Shown piece after piece: positions 7,505 to 16,129 of a stretch of DNA of 64,000 nucleotides. The DNA is from Hymenobacter frigidus (GTDB taxonomy: Bacteria; Bacteroidota; Bacteroidia; Cytophagales; Hymenobacteraceae), in the NCBI RefSeq assembly GCF_014640435.1, contig NZ_BMGY01000008.1:62001-126000 (forward strand). The letters are read 5' to 3'. Below the pieces are notes generated by a model, which did not search any database, had not been told where the DNA came from, and saw nothing but the letters and a program-made list of their open reading frames with translations. The stretch's first letter is position 1. The number at the start of each line of letters is the position of its first letter. Both the position numbers and the translations under genes were made by a program.

Positions 7505-8512
7505 TTAAACGGTGATTGGCCAGTGCTTCAGCTCGCGGGGTTCGCCGGCTTCGTCGTACAGCAGGCTCATCGGCTCGGCGGGTATCGCGACCACATCGGC
7601 GAGGGTAATATTCCAACGCTGCCACATCTCAGCTAAAGCCTGGGTATAGGCCGAATTTTCCCAGGGATTGAAGATGGCCCCGGTCACGTCATCGATGAGG
7701 GCGTCGAAAACCAGCGTGGTATCGCCCGGACGCGGGTGGCGCGGGTAGAGGTCGGGGACGACGTGCAGCAGGTGGGCGGCGTAATACACGCGAGCCTTGA
7801 ACTCCGCGATTTGCACAGGGTGCATGGGCCGCTGGGCATCGGTGTAGACCTTACGCATGGCCTGGCCGACGAGGCCGATATCTACCAAACAAGCGACCAG
7901 CACGGCTTTATCAAGCTTGATGCTGAAGACGAGGGTATTCAGGTCGTCGTCGTATTCGAAAGGCGTGACGTCCTCCGTGGGGTCGGCTTCAAGCACAAAC
8001 ACGGAACCGGGCACGAAATCGGCGTACTCGGTGGGCACGCGCAGGCCCTGCAGCAGCTGGAAAAACGCTTGGAAACGCCGGACCAGTGCCGCGTTTTCGG
8101 CCAGCGGATACTTGGGCTTTATCAGAGGCTCAAACTCGTTAAGCAGCTCAGTGATGAAGATGCCGTAGAACATCTTGCCCATCCACAGAAACAAGGTGTC
8201 ATCGCCGAGGGCGCGCAGGGCGGCGGGGCCTTGCGCGGCGGCGGCGGCTACCCTACTCTCCAGCTCGTCGATGCGCTGGCGGGCGGCGGGGCTGGCAGGC
8301 AGTCGCAGGTCGCGGAACGCGACGGTGCGCTGGTCGAGTAGCTGAATGGGACGCTCGGCGAGATGATAGCGGGCCTGCAGCCACTCGGCAAAGACGGGAA
8401 CGGTGTCAGCAGGGCCCACGGGCTGGCCGCTGAGAAAGCAGGTTTCGGGGCCGAACCGCATGCCGTCGAATGGGTCGTAGGGCAGCAGGTCGGCGGGGGT
8501 GAGTGGGGACAT
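7505..8512 (-). CDS. Conserved Bacteroidota protein of unknown function
   Basis: 335 residues, soluble, no signal peptide or membrane span. The N-terminus reads FDGMRFGPETCFLSGQPVGP followed by VPVFAEWLQARYHLAERPIQ and, after a helical linker, LFLWMGKMFYGIFITELLNE. I recall this architecture as a widespread but uncharacterised Bacteroidetes family; no catalytic motif is recognisable. The start is the ATG at 8512. It ends 9 bases from repeat R1 and lies apart from other genes, so context gives no clue to its role. Confidence 0.75.
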   Translation of the reverse strand: MSPLTPADLLPYDPFDGMRFGPETCFLSGQPVGPADTVPVFAEWLQARYHLAERPIQLLDQRTVAFRDLRLPASPAARQRIDELESRVAAAAAQGPAALRALGDDTLFLWMGKMFYGIFITELLNEFEPLIKPKYPLAENAALVRRFQAFFQLLQGLRVPTEYADFVPGSVFVLEADPTEDVTPFEYDDDLNTLVFSIKLDKAVLVACLVDIGLVGQAMRKVYTDAQRPMHPVQIAEFKARVYYAAHLLHVVPDLYPRHPRPGDTTLVFDALIDDVTGAIFNPWENSAYTQALAEMWQRWNITLADVVAIPAEPMSLLYDEAGEPRELKHWPITV

Positions 8513-8519
8513 AAAAAGG

Positions 8520-8608
8520 CCGTAGCGCTAATCTTAGAGTTAACATCCTGCGCCCGCAGAAAACCCCGAGGCGGAAGGATGCGAACCACAAAGTTCGCGC
8601 TACGACGG
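8520..8608. repeat. Decayed inverted repeat of the GTAGCGC family
   Basis: CCGTAGCGC (8520-8528) faces GCGCTACGACGG near 8598-8608, and inside these CATCCTGCGCC faces GGCGGAAGGATG. The right half, GCGAACCACAAAGTTCGCGC, resembles the arms of the element at 4947-5024. It lies in the promoter region of the 7505-8512 gene. Confidence 0.55.
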
Positions 8609-8630
8609 TTAGCGAGCCGGCTCCGAACTA

Positions 8631-9032
8631 TTATTTCGAAAGCAGCGACGCGGCTTTAATGAGCTGCTTGCTCAGGTTGTTGAGCGGGGCGCTGTAGTCG
8701 CCGCCGGCATCGTCGGCAACCTTAGCGGTTTCGGCGCCCAGGCTGGCCAGGATTTCGGCAATGTCGTGGGCGGGCGTTTTGGCATCGGCCAGCAGCGTGC
8801 CGAGCTGGGCCAGCTCCTGCTTGATTTTGGCCAGGCCGGAACGCTCAGAAACGGCCAGTACGGCCGCCCAGCGCTCAATTTCGGTGCGGCCTTGTGGTCC
8901 GGAATTGCCGGGCGTACCAGCCGTGAGAAAAGTGAGCGTGTCGTCGAGCAGGGCCGAACTTTGCTGGTCGCTCACGGTCATGGGCACCTCTGGGGTGGCG
9001 GGCGTTTGGGAAGTAGTGGCGGTGGAATCCAT
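8631..9032 (-). CDS. Hypothetical helical protein, 133 residues
   Basis: Not a family I recognise. The first ~25 residues are a Thr/Pro-rich polar tail; the rest is predicted to be helical, with regular small-hydrophobic spacing in ERWAAVLAVSERSGLAKIKQ and EILASLGAETAKVADDAGG. No signal peptide and no membrane span, so it is cytoplasmic. Codon usage matches the neighbours and the frame is clean, supporting a real gene. No functional link with flanking genes is visible. Confidence 0.65.
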   Translation of the reverse strand: MDSTATTSQTPATPEVPMTVSDQQSSALLDDTLTFLTAGTPGNSGPQGRTEIERWAAVLAVSERSGLAKIKQELAQLGTLLADAKTPAHDIAEILASLGAETAKVADDAGGDYSAPLNNLSKQLIKAASLLSK

Positions 9033-9128
9033 GAGAAAGCGGGAAAGGGAGTAAGGAATAGGTGGACTCTATACTAACGTCGAAACTAAAAAGTTAGCTC
9101 ACTCCCGGCCAGGGCCAAGCTACCGGGT

Positions 9129-9137
9129 TACCTTTTG
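9129..9137 (+). promoter_or_regulatory. Possible -7 element for the 9185 lipoprotein gene
   Basis: TACCTTTTG resembles TAnnTTTG with one extra T. It lies 47 bases before the ATG and would give a normal short leader. Confidence 0.35.
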
Positions 9138-9184
9138 CCCATGCGACTGATTAATCAGCACAAATTAATAATCTGCTCCACATC

Positions 9185-9580
9185 ATGAAAATGTCCCTGA
9201 AATCCCTGTTCGTCGCCGCCGCTGTAGCTTTCACCGCCACCGCCTGCGAGCAAACGAAAACCACCGAAACCACCACGACCGCCGACGGCACCACCACGAC
9301 CACCGTAGCTACCGACAGCACCATGACGGCTACCGAAGCCGGTGCCGCAACTGGCGCGGCCATTGACAATGCCTCCGCCAACATGAAGACCGGCGCGCAG
9401 GAAGCCGGTGCTAAACTGGATGCCAAAATGGAAGCCGCCGGCGCCAAAATTGATGCCGCTGGTGCCAAGCTGGACGCTAAAATGGATGCTGCCGGAGCCA
9501 AAATCGACGCGATGGGCGATGCCGCCGCCAAATCAGCGGCTCAGGCTAAAGAGAACATGAAAGAGGCTGCGAAGAAATAA
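9185..9580 (+). CDS. Small lipoprotein with helical 18-residue tandem repeat
   Basis: 131 residues. The signal peptide MKMSLKSLFVAAAVAFTATA is followed by Cys, a lipobox, then a Thr-rich linker (TTETTTTADGTTTTTVATD). The mature C-terminal half is an Ala/Lys/Asp amphipathic helix in which AGAKLDAKMEAAGAKIDA is followed directly by AGAKLDAKMDAAGAKIDA, an 18-residue unit made of an 11-mer plus a 7-mer. Such sequence resembles LEA-like or apolipoprotein-like helices that lie on membranes or form coiled coils. No enzyme domain. A perfect 18 bp stem terminator follows. A stress or envelope-stabilising role is a guess from composition only. Confidence 0.75.
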   Translation: MKMSLKSLFVAAAVAFTATACEQTKTTETTTTADGTTTTTVATDSTMTATEAGAATGAAIDNASANMKTGAQEAGAKLDAKMEAAGAKIDAAGAKLDAKMDAAGAKIDAMGDAAAKSAAQAKENMKEAAKK

Positions 9581-9600
9581 TTCAGCCTGCTTTCAAATCA

Positions 9601-9639
9601 CAATAAAGCCCCGTGCAGCTACTGCACGGGGCTTTATTG
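9601..9639. terminator. Bidirectional terminator between convergent genes
   Basis: CAATAAAGCCCCGTGCAG (9601-9618) and its exact reverse complement (9622-9639) form an 18 bp perfect stem with a 3-base loop; the AATAAAG/CTTTATT ends give U-rich tails on both strands. Confidence 0.85.
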
Positions 9640-9657
9640 TGGGGTACGAGTAGCGGA

Positions 9658-11217
9658 TTAAGTAGCAGCCAGCTCCAACAGCACTTCGTAGTAGGGCCGG
9701 CCCAGGGTGCGGGCGCGCAGCCAGGCGTAGAAGCTGAGCACCTGCAAATCTTCGCGCTCCTGCGAAATGAAAGGCGGCAGGTGCGTCACGCGGTTGATGA
9801 AATGTCCAGCTTGGGGCGTAGTGGGGTTTTCCAGCAGCTCACGCACCAGGCCCAGGTACGCCAATACCGGGTGGTAGGGGCCGCCGACGGCCGTAGCTTC
9901 CGTGGCCGTGTCGGCATTGGCAGGCACCGCCGGAAACAGCTCACGGATGGTGCGCTCGATGGCGCGCAGCCGGCCCAGGGCCAGTTCCGAATTATCGAGC
10001 TCGACCTGGATGAGCATTTCGCCGATGTTGCGGTTCAGCATCCATTCCAGGCCCAGGTGCTGCTCCAGCCAATGGTCGGTGCGAGCAAGGCTGAGCAGGG
10101 TGTGGTTGGCTTTGGCAAACTGGCCTTCGGCGAAATAGTGAAACGTGAGCTGCAGGCGCACGGTGAGGTCGTCGGTGAGGGAGAGCACCGAGGCGTTGCG
10201 TAGCGTGGTTTCGAGCAGGATAATACTTTCGGCGTTGCGGTGCAGGAAGGCGTAGTTGGCGGCCAGCAAAAACGTGAAGCGCGGGCCAAACTCGCTGAAC
10301 TGCCGGCCCGGCGTGGCCGTCATAATCGCCTTGCCCTTCTCCAGATACGCCACCGACTCGGCAAAGCGGCGCGACCGGTAGAGCGCGTGCGCCAGCATGT
10401 AGAGCAGCTTGAGCTGATGCCCGCGCTGGGCCGGCGCGAAGCCGTGGCGGCGCTCCATCAGATTGTAGCAGCGCTCGATGAAGGCGGCGAAGGACGCAAA
10501 ATCGCGCCGTACCAGCATGGCGCTGCGTGCTATGGACATGAGCCGGCTCAGCAGCGAGGGCGAGCGGGCGAAGGCTTCCTGCAGGTCGAATTCGGTCAGA
10601 ATATTTTGCAGAATGGCATCGACGGGCACGGCGGCCCGGCCGCGGGCCCGCGAATCGCGCAGGCGCTGGCGCAGCAGGCTGTCGGCAATATTGGCGCGCT
10701 CCTCTTCGTCGGCGGCCTTTTTGTTGAGGCGGTAGCGGGGCAGAATCTCGTCGAGCGGCACGGCGTGGGGCGAGCCGGCGTACTGAATCTGCAGGTTGTA
10801 CACGGCATTCAGCGGCTCGTACTGCTCGCTTTCGCGGCCCAGCTTTTCGGCCTTGCGCAACGTGTTCCAGGCCAGGCGCGGAATGCCGGTTTCGAACAGG
10901 TACTGCGCCAGGGTGAGGTGGCCGCGCACGGTGGCGGTGGCAGTGGTATCGAGGTGGCGCTGCCGCAGCAGCAGGTAGTCGGTGAGGTGGCGCATGAGGC
11001 GCTTGCGCAGCGCGTAGTAGGCCACGGCGTTGGGTTCGTCGGGGTAGAGCTTGGCAATTAGCTGAGCGCTGGTTAGGGGCTTGGCCTGCACCAGCAGCTC
11101 GTAGAGGCGTGAATCGAGCCGGCCCGCCGTCTTGCGGCGCTGGCGTTGAATGAAGCCCCCAAAGTCACGCCGCTCGTCGGGGCTCAGGGTCAATAGCGTA
11201 GTCCGCAGGTCATCCAT
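9658..11217 (-). CDS. Conserved hypothetical helical-repeat protein, 519 residues
   Basis: A long soluble protein with no signal peptide. The N-terminal 100 residues (LSPDERRDFGGFIQRQRRK, LIAKLYPDEPNAVAYYALRK) read like a small helical DNA- or RNA-binding-like bundle, but I cannot name it. The remainder is a run of helix-turn-helix pairs with TPR-like spacing, for example FTFLLAANYAFLHRNAESII and RLQLTFHYFAEGQFAKANHT. This layout is known to me only from uncharacterised Bacteroidetes proteins. Start is the ATG at 11217; the 210 bases upstream are AT-rich and shared with the divergent gene at 11428. A scaffolding role would fit the repeats, nothing more specific. Confidence 0.75.
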   Translation of the reverse strand: MDDLRTTLLTLSPDERRDFGGFIQRQRRKTAGRLDSRLYELLVQAKPLTSAQLIAKLYPDEPNAVAYYALRKRLMRHLTDYLLLRQRHLDTTATATVRGHLTLAQYLFETGIPRLAWNTLRKAEKLGRESEQYEPLNAVYNLQIQYAGSPHAVPLDEILPRYRLNKKAADEEERANIADSLLRQRLRDSRARGRAAVPVDAILQNILTEFDLQEAFARSPSLLSRLMSIARSAMLVRRDFASFAAFIERCYNLMERRHGFAPAQRGHQLKLLYMLAHALYRSRRFAESVAYLEKGKAIMTATPGRQFSEFGPRFTFLLAANYAFLHRNAESIILLETTLRNASVLSLTDDLTVRLQLTFHYFAEGQFAKANHTLLSLARTDHWLEQHLGLEWMLNRNIGEMLIQVELDNSELALGRLRAIERTIRELFPAVPANADTATEATAVGGPYHPVLAYLGLVRELLENPTTPQAGHFINRVTHLPPFISQEREDLQVLSFYAWLRARTLGRPYYEVLLELAAT

Positions 11218-11427
11218 AAGGGGAAATTACGGCCCGAATTCCACCTCTCGATTAAAAACCCTGTCTTTGGCTATAAAATCCTTTTATTTCAATCTAATAA
11301 TTTCTATTACAGGTAATTACAATTAAATACCAAATAATATAGAAGTCTGATTCAACCGGTTATTGGGTTGCTTTCGGTCGGGCAGCCGCACACCTTTATG
11401 CATCGTTTCATCCTAACCCCAAGCGTC

Positions 11428-12207
11428 ATGCGAACCTTTTTACTTTTTGCAGTACTAGCCGTGCTGAGTGGGGCTGCCCACGCCCAGGACACCCTTGTTC
11501 AGCGCAACGGCGAGGAGTTGGCCGTGAAGGTGCTGGAAATCACGCCCGCCGAGGTGAAGTACCGCCGCACCGACAACCCCGAAGGCCCAGTTATCAGCGC
11601 GTGGCGCTCCGATGTGTTCATGGTTCGCTACGCCAACGGCACCAAGGAAGTATTCAACTCGGTGCCGGCCTACACGGCGGCGCGCACACCTGCGCCAGCC
11701 ACCGCGGCCGGCGCGCCAGCCACAGCGGCCGGCGTACCCACGGTAAGCAACCGAGACCCTAACGATACCATTCTCGACGAGCCCATTCACCTCGATGGAC
11801 CGCGCATTGGGTTCACCATCCTTTCGGCCGGCGTGGTGGATAAAGCCCGCGAAAACGGCCTTGATATCAACCCCTTTCTCACCCAGTTTGGCTGGCAGTT
11901 TGAGAGCCGCCTGTTTCGGTTGCCCAACGGCATCAGCGGCCTGGTAGAATTGGTGCCTTTGATAGGCGGACTGGAGCAGGGCCAGTTCCTGCCCAGCATA
12001 AGCGGGCTGTTGGGCATGCGCGGGGCCAAAGGCTTTGAGTTCGGCATAGGACCGAACGTGACCCCGCTCGGTGCCAGCCTGGTGCTGGCCATGGGCACGT
12101 CCATTCAATCCCACGGCATCAATTTCCCCATCAACCTGGCCGTGGTGCCGGGTAAGGACGGTACCCGCGTGAGCCTGCTGTTTGGTTTCAACTCCCGGCA
12201 CCGGTAA
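11428..12207 (+). CDS. Secreted outer-membrane-type protein, unknown function
   Basis: 259 residues. The signal peptide MRTFLLFAVLAVLSGAAHAQ fixes the start at 11428; upstream in-frame ATGs at 11398 would put extra residues before it. After the signal comes a domain widespread in Bacteroidetes exported proteins: LVQRNGEELAVKVLEITPAE then VKYRRTDNPEGPVISAW and VFMVRYANGTKEVF. An Ala/Pro/Thr linker follows, and the C-terminal 130 residues show alternating strands ending LLFGFNSRHR, suggesting a small barrel or barrel-like domain. Divergent from the 9658-11217 gene; the next gene, also exported, follows after 66 bases and may be co-transcribed. Confidence 0.75.
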   Translation: MRTFLLFAVLAVLSGAAHAQDTLVQRNGEELAVKVLEITPAEVKYRRTDNPEGPVISAWRSDVFMVRYANGTKEVFNSVPAYTAARTPAPATAAGAPATAAGVPTVSNRDPNDTILDEPIHLDGPRIGFTILSAGVVDKARENGLDINPFLTQFGWQFESRLFRLPNGISGLVELVPLIGGLEQGQFLPSISGLLGMRGAKGFEFGIGPNVTPLGASLVLAMGTSIQSHGINFPINLAVVPGKDGTRVSLLFGFNSRHR

Positions 12208-12273
12208 CGCATTTTACTGCTCTTTGACTCGCGGCTGACCGGCAATCTACCCGCCATCCTTTCTTTTACCGCC

Positions 12274-13053
12274 ATGCGTTTCTACCGTTTTCCGTTGCTG
12301 GCTGCTGTTGCGCTGCTGGCTAGCTGCACCGTGTATGCGCCCATGCAGCCCACCGTTTCCACTATCACGCAAGCGGGCCAGCTGGAGCTGACCGGCAGCG
12401 CCCAGCTCAGCGGGCGCGCGGAGGGCACCGCTGTTTATTCGCCCCTGCCGCACGTGCTGCTGGCGGGCGGCGGCACCTACCGTCCCAACCTTGGGGGCAC
12501 CACCTACTTTGCCACCCAACAATGGGAGGCCGGGGCCGGCACCTATTGGATGCTGGGCACCCACTGGCTCCTGACGGGCGAAGGCGGCTACGGCTACGCC
12601 CGCTCCGAGCGGGTGTGGCGGGAGCTCCTCGGCACCTCGCCGGAGCTGCGCGCCCAGTACAGCAAGGTGTTCGGGCAGGTGGGCCTGGGCTACCTGCACA
12701 AGCAAAAATGGTCGGGCGGGGCCATCTACCGGTTTTCTCAGCTGCACTTCGATGAGTTGAGCTCCTACACGCCCCACTACCGGGGCGCGATGGACAATAC
12801 CAATACGGGCCGGCACGAAGTACTGCTCTACGGCCGCCACGAGCTGCACATTGGCCGAGCCAGCCGCTGGCAGCTGCAAGGCAGCGTCGGTATCTCGACC
12901 AGCAACCAGGCCCGCCAGCCTGACACCGATGCTTACACCGGTGAAATCAACCGCACCCGGCAGCCCGTACTATTGGTAAGTGGGGGCTTGGTATTCAGGC
13001 CGGCCTGGGGCCGTACCAGCCGCGCTCCCACCGAGAAGCTTGTTCCCCGCTAA
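12274..13053 (+). CDS. Putative outer-membrane beta-barrel lipoprotein
   Basis: 259 residues. MRFYRFPLLAAVALLASC is a lipoprotein signal with the Cys at residue 18. The mature protein is rich in aromatic residues and alternating strands separated by short turns (GGTYRPNLGGTTYFATQQWE, GLGYLHKQKWSGGAIYRFSQ), the pattern of a beta-barrel of about eight strands. It ends with a short polar tail rather than a terminal Phe. No family name recognised. It follows the preceding exported protein closely, and the two may be a unit. Confidence 0.7.
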   Translation: MRFYRFPLLAAVALLASCTVYAPMQPTVSTITQAGQLELTGSAQLSGRAEGTAVYSPLPHVLLAGGGTYRPNLGGTTYFATQQWEAGAGTYWMLGTHWLLTGEGGYGYARSERVWRELLGTSPELRAQYSKVFGQVGLGYLHKQKWSGGAIYRFSQLHFDELSSYTPHYRGAMDNTNTGRHEVLLYGRHELHIGRASRWQLQGSVGISTSNQARQPDTDAYTGEINRTRQPVLLVSGGLVFRPAWGRTSRAPTEKLVPR

Positions 13054-13154
13054 CAAAATTCCGGCATTACCTCACGGCTTTCAACCCTGCCTGCAGCCGT
13101 GGCGTACAAAGCCGTAGAAATTCATCTTTCCACCCACATTTTCTTTCGACTATC

Positions 13155-13373
13155 ATGGACCTCAATCAGAACAACGTCAACGACAATACCGAGTTGAAAG
13201 CTCGCGGCAACTGGAACCAGGTAAAAGGCGAAGCCAAGCAGAAATGGGGCCAGCTCACCGACGATGACCTCGAATACGAAGATGGCAAGCAAGACGAATG
13301 GTACGGCCGCATGCAAGAGAAAACCGGCCATGCCGTAGACGATATCAAAGCCTGGTTCAACCGGACTTTCTAA
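13155..13373 (+). CDS. CsbD family stress protein
   Basis: 72 residues with the CsbD core: ARGNWNQVKGEAKQKWGQLT followed by DDLEYEDGKQDEWYGRMQEK and TGHAVDDI. CsbD-type proteins are small, charged, abundant under general stress in many bacteria; their molecular activity is unknown. This one carries no signal peptide and has the aromatic ending AWFNRTF. It is a single-gene unit with its own terminator at 13431, and it lies in a stretch of envelope and stress-type genes. Confidence 0.9.
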   Translation: MDLNQNNVNDNTELKARGNWNQVKGEAKQKWGQLTDDDLEYEDGKQDEWYGRMQEKTGHAVDDIKAWFNRTF

Positions 13374-13430
13374 GTCATTTTTTCGAAGAAGCTCCGCGCC
13401 TTCCAATCCACACGCGTCAACTTCTTCACA

Positions 13431-13466
13431 GAAAGGCCCCTTCTGGCAACGGAAGGGGCCTTTTCT
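13431..13466 (+). terminator. Terminator after the CsbD gene
   Basis: GAAAGGCCCCTTC pairs with GAAGGGGCCTTTTC around TGGCAACG, with a short T run. It lies 58 bases past the stop codon. Confidence 0.8.
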
Positions 13467-13597
13467 ATGTATACAGGCAAGTTTAGCGGTGCGTGCAGAC
13501 CAAGCACCAGGGCTACGGTTTGCCGGGTATTATCCTTCACTTGTCGCCGCAGCCAACGTCGCTTAACATCACATTACTTTCAATTTGTACTGATTTC

Positions 13598-14428
13598 ATG
13601 GCTGTATCCGATGCGTTGCTTGCCGCCGTTCCCCGTTCGCCCTCGTCCGGCATCAAAGCCCTGGCCCGGCTGGGCTTTGCCGCCATCGGCGTAGTGTACC
13701 TGCTGATGGGCGTGTTGGCGCTATTGGCTGCCCTGGGCCAGCGCCAGGGTGCCCGCCCCGACAAGGAAGAAGCCGTGCAGCGGTTGCAGGAAGTGCCCGG
13801 CGGCAGTGTATTGCTGGGCCTCATTGCCGTGGGGCTGCTGGGCTACATCGTGTGGCGCTTCACCCAGGCCATCCGCGATACCGAGGGCAAGGGCTCCGGT
13901 GCCAAAGGACTGGGCACCCGCCTGTGGTTTGTAGCCAGCGGGCTTTTCTACAGCGGCCTGGCCCTGTATGCCGGCCGCCTGGCCCTGCAAGGCCGCGCCG
14001 GGAAGGGCGGCGACGCGCCCCAGTCGCTCACGGCCAAAGTCCTCGGTTGGCCCGGCGGTGACTGGCTGATTCTGCTGGTCGGCGTAGTAGTCATCGGCAT
14101 CGGACTGTTTCAAGTGTACCGGGCTTTTTCCGGGCGCTTCAAGTCCGATGTTAACGCCAGCAGCCTCTCGGCTACGCAGCAGCAGGTAGTGTACCGGGCG
14201 GCGCAGGTGGGCCTCACTGCCCGGAGCATCGTGGTGGCGCTCATTGGCTACTTTCTGGTGCAGGCTGGCCAGCAGTCGCGGGCCGGCGCCGTGGGCAGCA
14301 CCGGCGAAGCCTTCGACCTGCTGGCCGCCATGGGCCCGGCCGCCCTGGGGGCCGTGGCCGCCGGGCTGATAGCCTACGGGCTCTACATGCTGGTGCAGGC
14401 CAAGTACCCGGTGCTGCGCGGCATTTAG
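13598..14428 (+). CDS. DUF1206 membrane protein
   Basis: 276 residues with six predicted membrane helices arranged as three similar pairs. Each pair follows the DUF1206 pattern: LARLGFAAIGVVYLLMGVLA, then LWFVASGLFYSGLALYAGRL, then AAQVGLTARSIVVALIGYFL, each succeeded by a second helix with G-rich ends such as AVGLLGYIVWRFTQAIRDTE. Function is unknown; the family is common in bacteria with complex envelopes. The ATG at 13598 gives the natural short N-terminus, while an upstream in-frame start would add 35 non-conserved residues. It ends just before repeat R2. Confidence 0.85.
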   Translation: MAVSDALLAAVPRSPSSGIKALARLGFAAIGVVYLLMGVLALLAALGQRQGARPDKEEAVQRLQEVPGGSVLLGLIAVGLLGYIVWRFTQAIRDTEGKGSGAKGLGTRLWFVASGLFYSGLALYAGRLALQGRAGKGGDAPQSLTAKVLGWPGGDWLILLVGVVVIGIGLFQVYRAFSGRFKSDVNASSLSATQQQVVYRAAQVGLTARSIVVALIGYFLVQAGQQSRAGAVGSTGEAFDLLAAMGPAALGAVAAGLIAYGLYMLVQAKYPVLRGI

Positions 14429-14459
14429 CGACTGTTTGAGTTAGCTAAAATCATTCTGA

Positions 14460-14576
14460 AACGGTCATGCTCATCTAGCGTCCGCTTGTCGAAGCATCTC
14501 TACCGCTTCGCTTGAGCCGGTGCAACGAAGCGGTAGAGATGCTTCGACAAGCGGACGCTAGATGAGCATGACCGTT
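14460..14576. repeat. Palindromic intergenic repeat R2 (perfect 51 bp arms)
   Basis: Arms 14460-14510 and 14526-14576 are exact reverse complements with a 15-base centre. The family core GTCATGCTCA...GCTTGTCGAAGCATCTC is present but extended by an extra segment (TCTAGCGTCCGC). It lies between convergent genes and could act as a terminator. Confidence 0.9.
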
Positions 14577-14603
14577 CTATTAACTTAAACAGCTTCTCAG
14601 CGG

Positions 14604-15827
14604 CTAGGCTTCCACCGTTTCGGCCACATAGTCGGCTAGGTACTGGTATCGCTCCGTGAGCTTGCCGCCTTTGGCGATGGTGGCGCGGGCGATAACACCC
14701 GCGGCATCGTCGCCCACCAGGTGCGGCAACACGTTGTCGAGCAGCTGCCGGCCAAAGTCGCGACTGGCGTTGCGGGGCAGCTCGCAGGGCAGGTTATCCA
14801 CCGCCATTTCGGTGATGTTGGTCGGGCGCGAATACGGCGGCTCCAGCTCACCGGTGGCGGGGTTGTAATCGAAGGCTGGCTCCGCGATGGTGCTGCTGCG
14901 CTTGGTGGTGGGCACCGAGCCGTTCACGTCGCAGGTGACATCGGCAATGGTGTTGATGCGGAAACCGGGGCGCTGCGTATCGGCTTCGGTAAACAGCTTG
15001 GGGGCCGCCGGGTGCCAGTAGGCGCAGGCAATGAGCAGGTCCGTCACGGGCAGGAAATGGCCAAACGTGGATTCGTATTCCTGCGGATTTTTGTGAAAGT
15101 CCTGGGTGTCCCATACCCGGCCGTCGCGGCGGCGGTTGTAGTCCGAGCTCAGCAGCTGAACGTACACCGGCACGTTGAAATCGTGGTAGAGGTAGTCGTA
15201 CACGCTCACCCGCCGGATGCCCATGCGGTCCAAGACTTCGAGCGCACCCTGCGCTACGCGCCCCGAACCCGTCACAGCCATTTTGATGGGCGGCAGCTTT
15301 TTCACCTTGAAAAATTCCTCCTGCATGTCGTCCATGTCCACGCATTGGTGCGCGGGTCGGAGGGCGAACAGGTTGTGCTTGCGGCCGTAGGTGAGCAGGC
15401 CGTTGTAGGCCCCCACAATGCCGGCGTAGCGCCCAAAAGCCACGATGCGCTCGCCGCGGGCATTAGTCAGCAGTTCGTAATCAATGAGGGTAATGTTCTT
15501 CGCCAGCACGGCACGCAACAGGTTGCGGTTGGCGGGCTGCTTTTTCACGGTGTGCGAGAAAAATAGGTAGGTTTTGTTGGCGATGAGCTGGTCGGCGGGC
15601 ACTTCCTTCACGCCCATCAGCACGTCGCAGTCGCTCACATCTTCGCGCACTTCCAGGTCCAGGTCGCGGTACTCCTGGTCGGCGTAGCTGCGCGTGGGGC
15701 TGCTTTGCACCACCACGCGCAGGTCGGGGAAGCTGGCCTGGGCTTCTGCACACTTTTTGGGGGTGAGGGGCACGCGCTTGTCGGGCAGCGTTTTGCCTTC
15801 GCGAATAAGGCCAATGGTGAAGGGCAT
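14604..15827 (-). CDS. Alanine dehydrogenase/PNT or saccharopine-dehydrogenase-like NAD(P) oxidoreductase
   Basis: 407 residues. The N-terminal catalytic-domain signature is GLIREGKTLPDKRVPLTPKK, shared by alanine dehydrogenase, transhydrogenase alpha subunits and lysine-forming saccharopine dehydrogenase. A Rossmann segment appears at IKMAVTGSGRVAQGALEVLD, about residue 180, with GSGRVAQGA as dinucleotide-binding loop. The later part (CAYWHPAAPKLFTEADTQRP, INTIADVTCDVNGSVPTTKR) resembles the saccharopine dehydrogenase (NAD+, lysine-forming) branch in Bacteroidetes. Exact substrate uncertain. Monocistronic, flanked on both sides by palindromic repeats R2 and R3. Confidence 0.8.
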   Translation of the reverse strand: MPFTIGLIREGKTLPDKRVPLTPKKCAEAQASFPDLRVVVQSSPTRSYADQEYRDLDLEVREDVSDCDVLMGVKEVPADQLIANKTYLFFSHTVKKQPANRNLLRAVLAKNITLIDYELLTNARGERIVAFGRYAGIVGAYNGLLTYGRKHNLFALRPAHQCVDMDDMQEEFFKVKKLPPIKMAVTGSGRVAQGALEVLDRMGIRRVSVYDYLYHDFNVPVYVQLLSSDYNRRRDGRVWDTQDFHKNPQEYESTFGHFLPVTDLLIACAYWHPAAPKLFTEADTQRPGFRINTIADVTCDVNGSVPTTKRSSTIAEPAFDYNPATGELEPPYSRPTNITEMAVDNLPCELPRNASRDFGRQLLDNVLPHLVGDDAAGVIARATIAKGGKLTERYQYLADYVAETVEA

Positions 15828-15872
15828 GGGGTGGGAATTGGGTGGAGGAAGAATGGGGTGAGCTACTTAGCC

Positions 15873-15971
15873 CGTCATGCCGAGCGCAGCCGAGGCACCT
15901 CGCGTGGGGTAGTATCCAATTGATTGAGTTACTACCCCACGCGAGATGCCTCGGCTGCGCTCGGCATGACG
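15873..15971. repeat. Palindromic intergenic repeat R3 (42 bp arms)
   Basis: Arm 15873-15914 (CGTCATGCCGAGCGCAGCCG...) is the reverse complement of 15930-15971 with one mismatch. Centre ATCCAATTGATTGAG resembles the centre of R6. It lies between divergent genes, upstream of the gcvP promoter. Confidence 0.88.
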
Positions 15972-16056
15972 TTTCATGACGTTGTATGGCGTTCACGTTC
16001 GTAGCACCGAGCCAAAATTACGGTTTTGCCCGCAGTTCGCCGAGCCTTTTCGGGCG

Positions 16057-16064
16057 TACCTTTG
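16057..16064 (+). promoter_or_regulatory. -7 promoter element of gcvP
   Basis: TACCTTTG, an exact TAnnTTTG match, 65 bases before the chosen gcvP ATG. Its position argues against the in-frame start at 15986, which would lie upstream of the transcript. Confidence 0.65.
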
Positions 16065-16129
16065 TTAAGGAATCTGAACCCAAAACCCAAGCCGCCAAAA
16101 CGGCTTTCCATCAATCTATTATCGTCTTT

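Noticed and set aside
10240-11061. Plus-strand open frame opposite the 519-residue hypothetical gene
   Set aside because: Gln/Gly/Val-rich shadow with no start context; the minus frame has realistic helical protein sequence.
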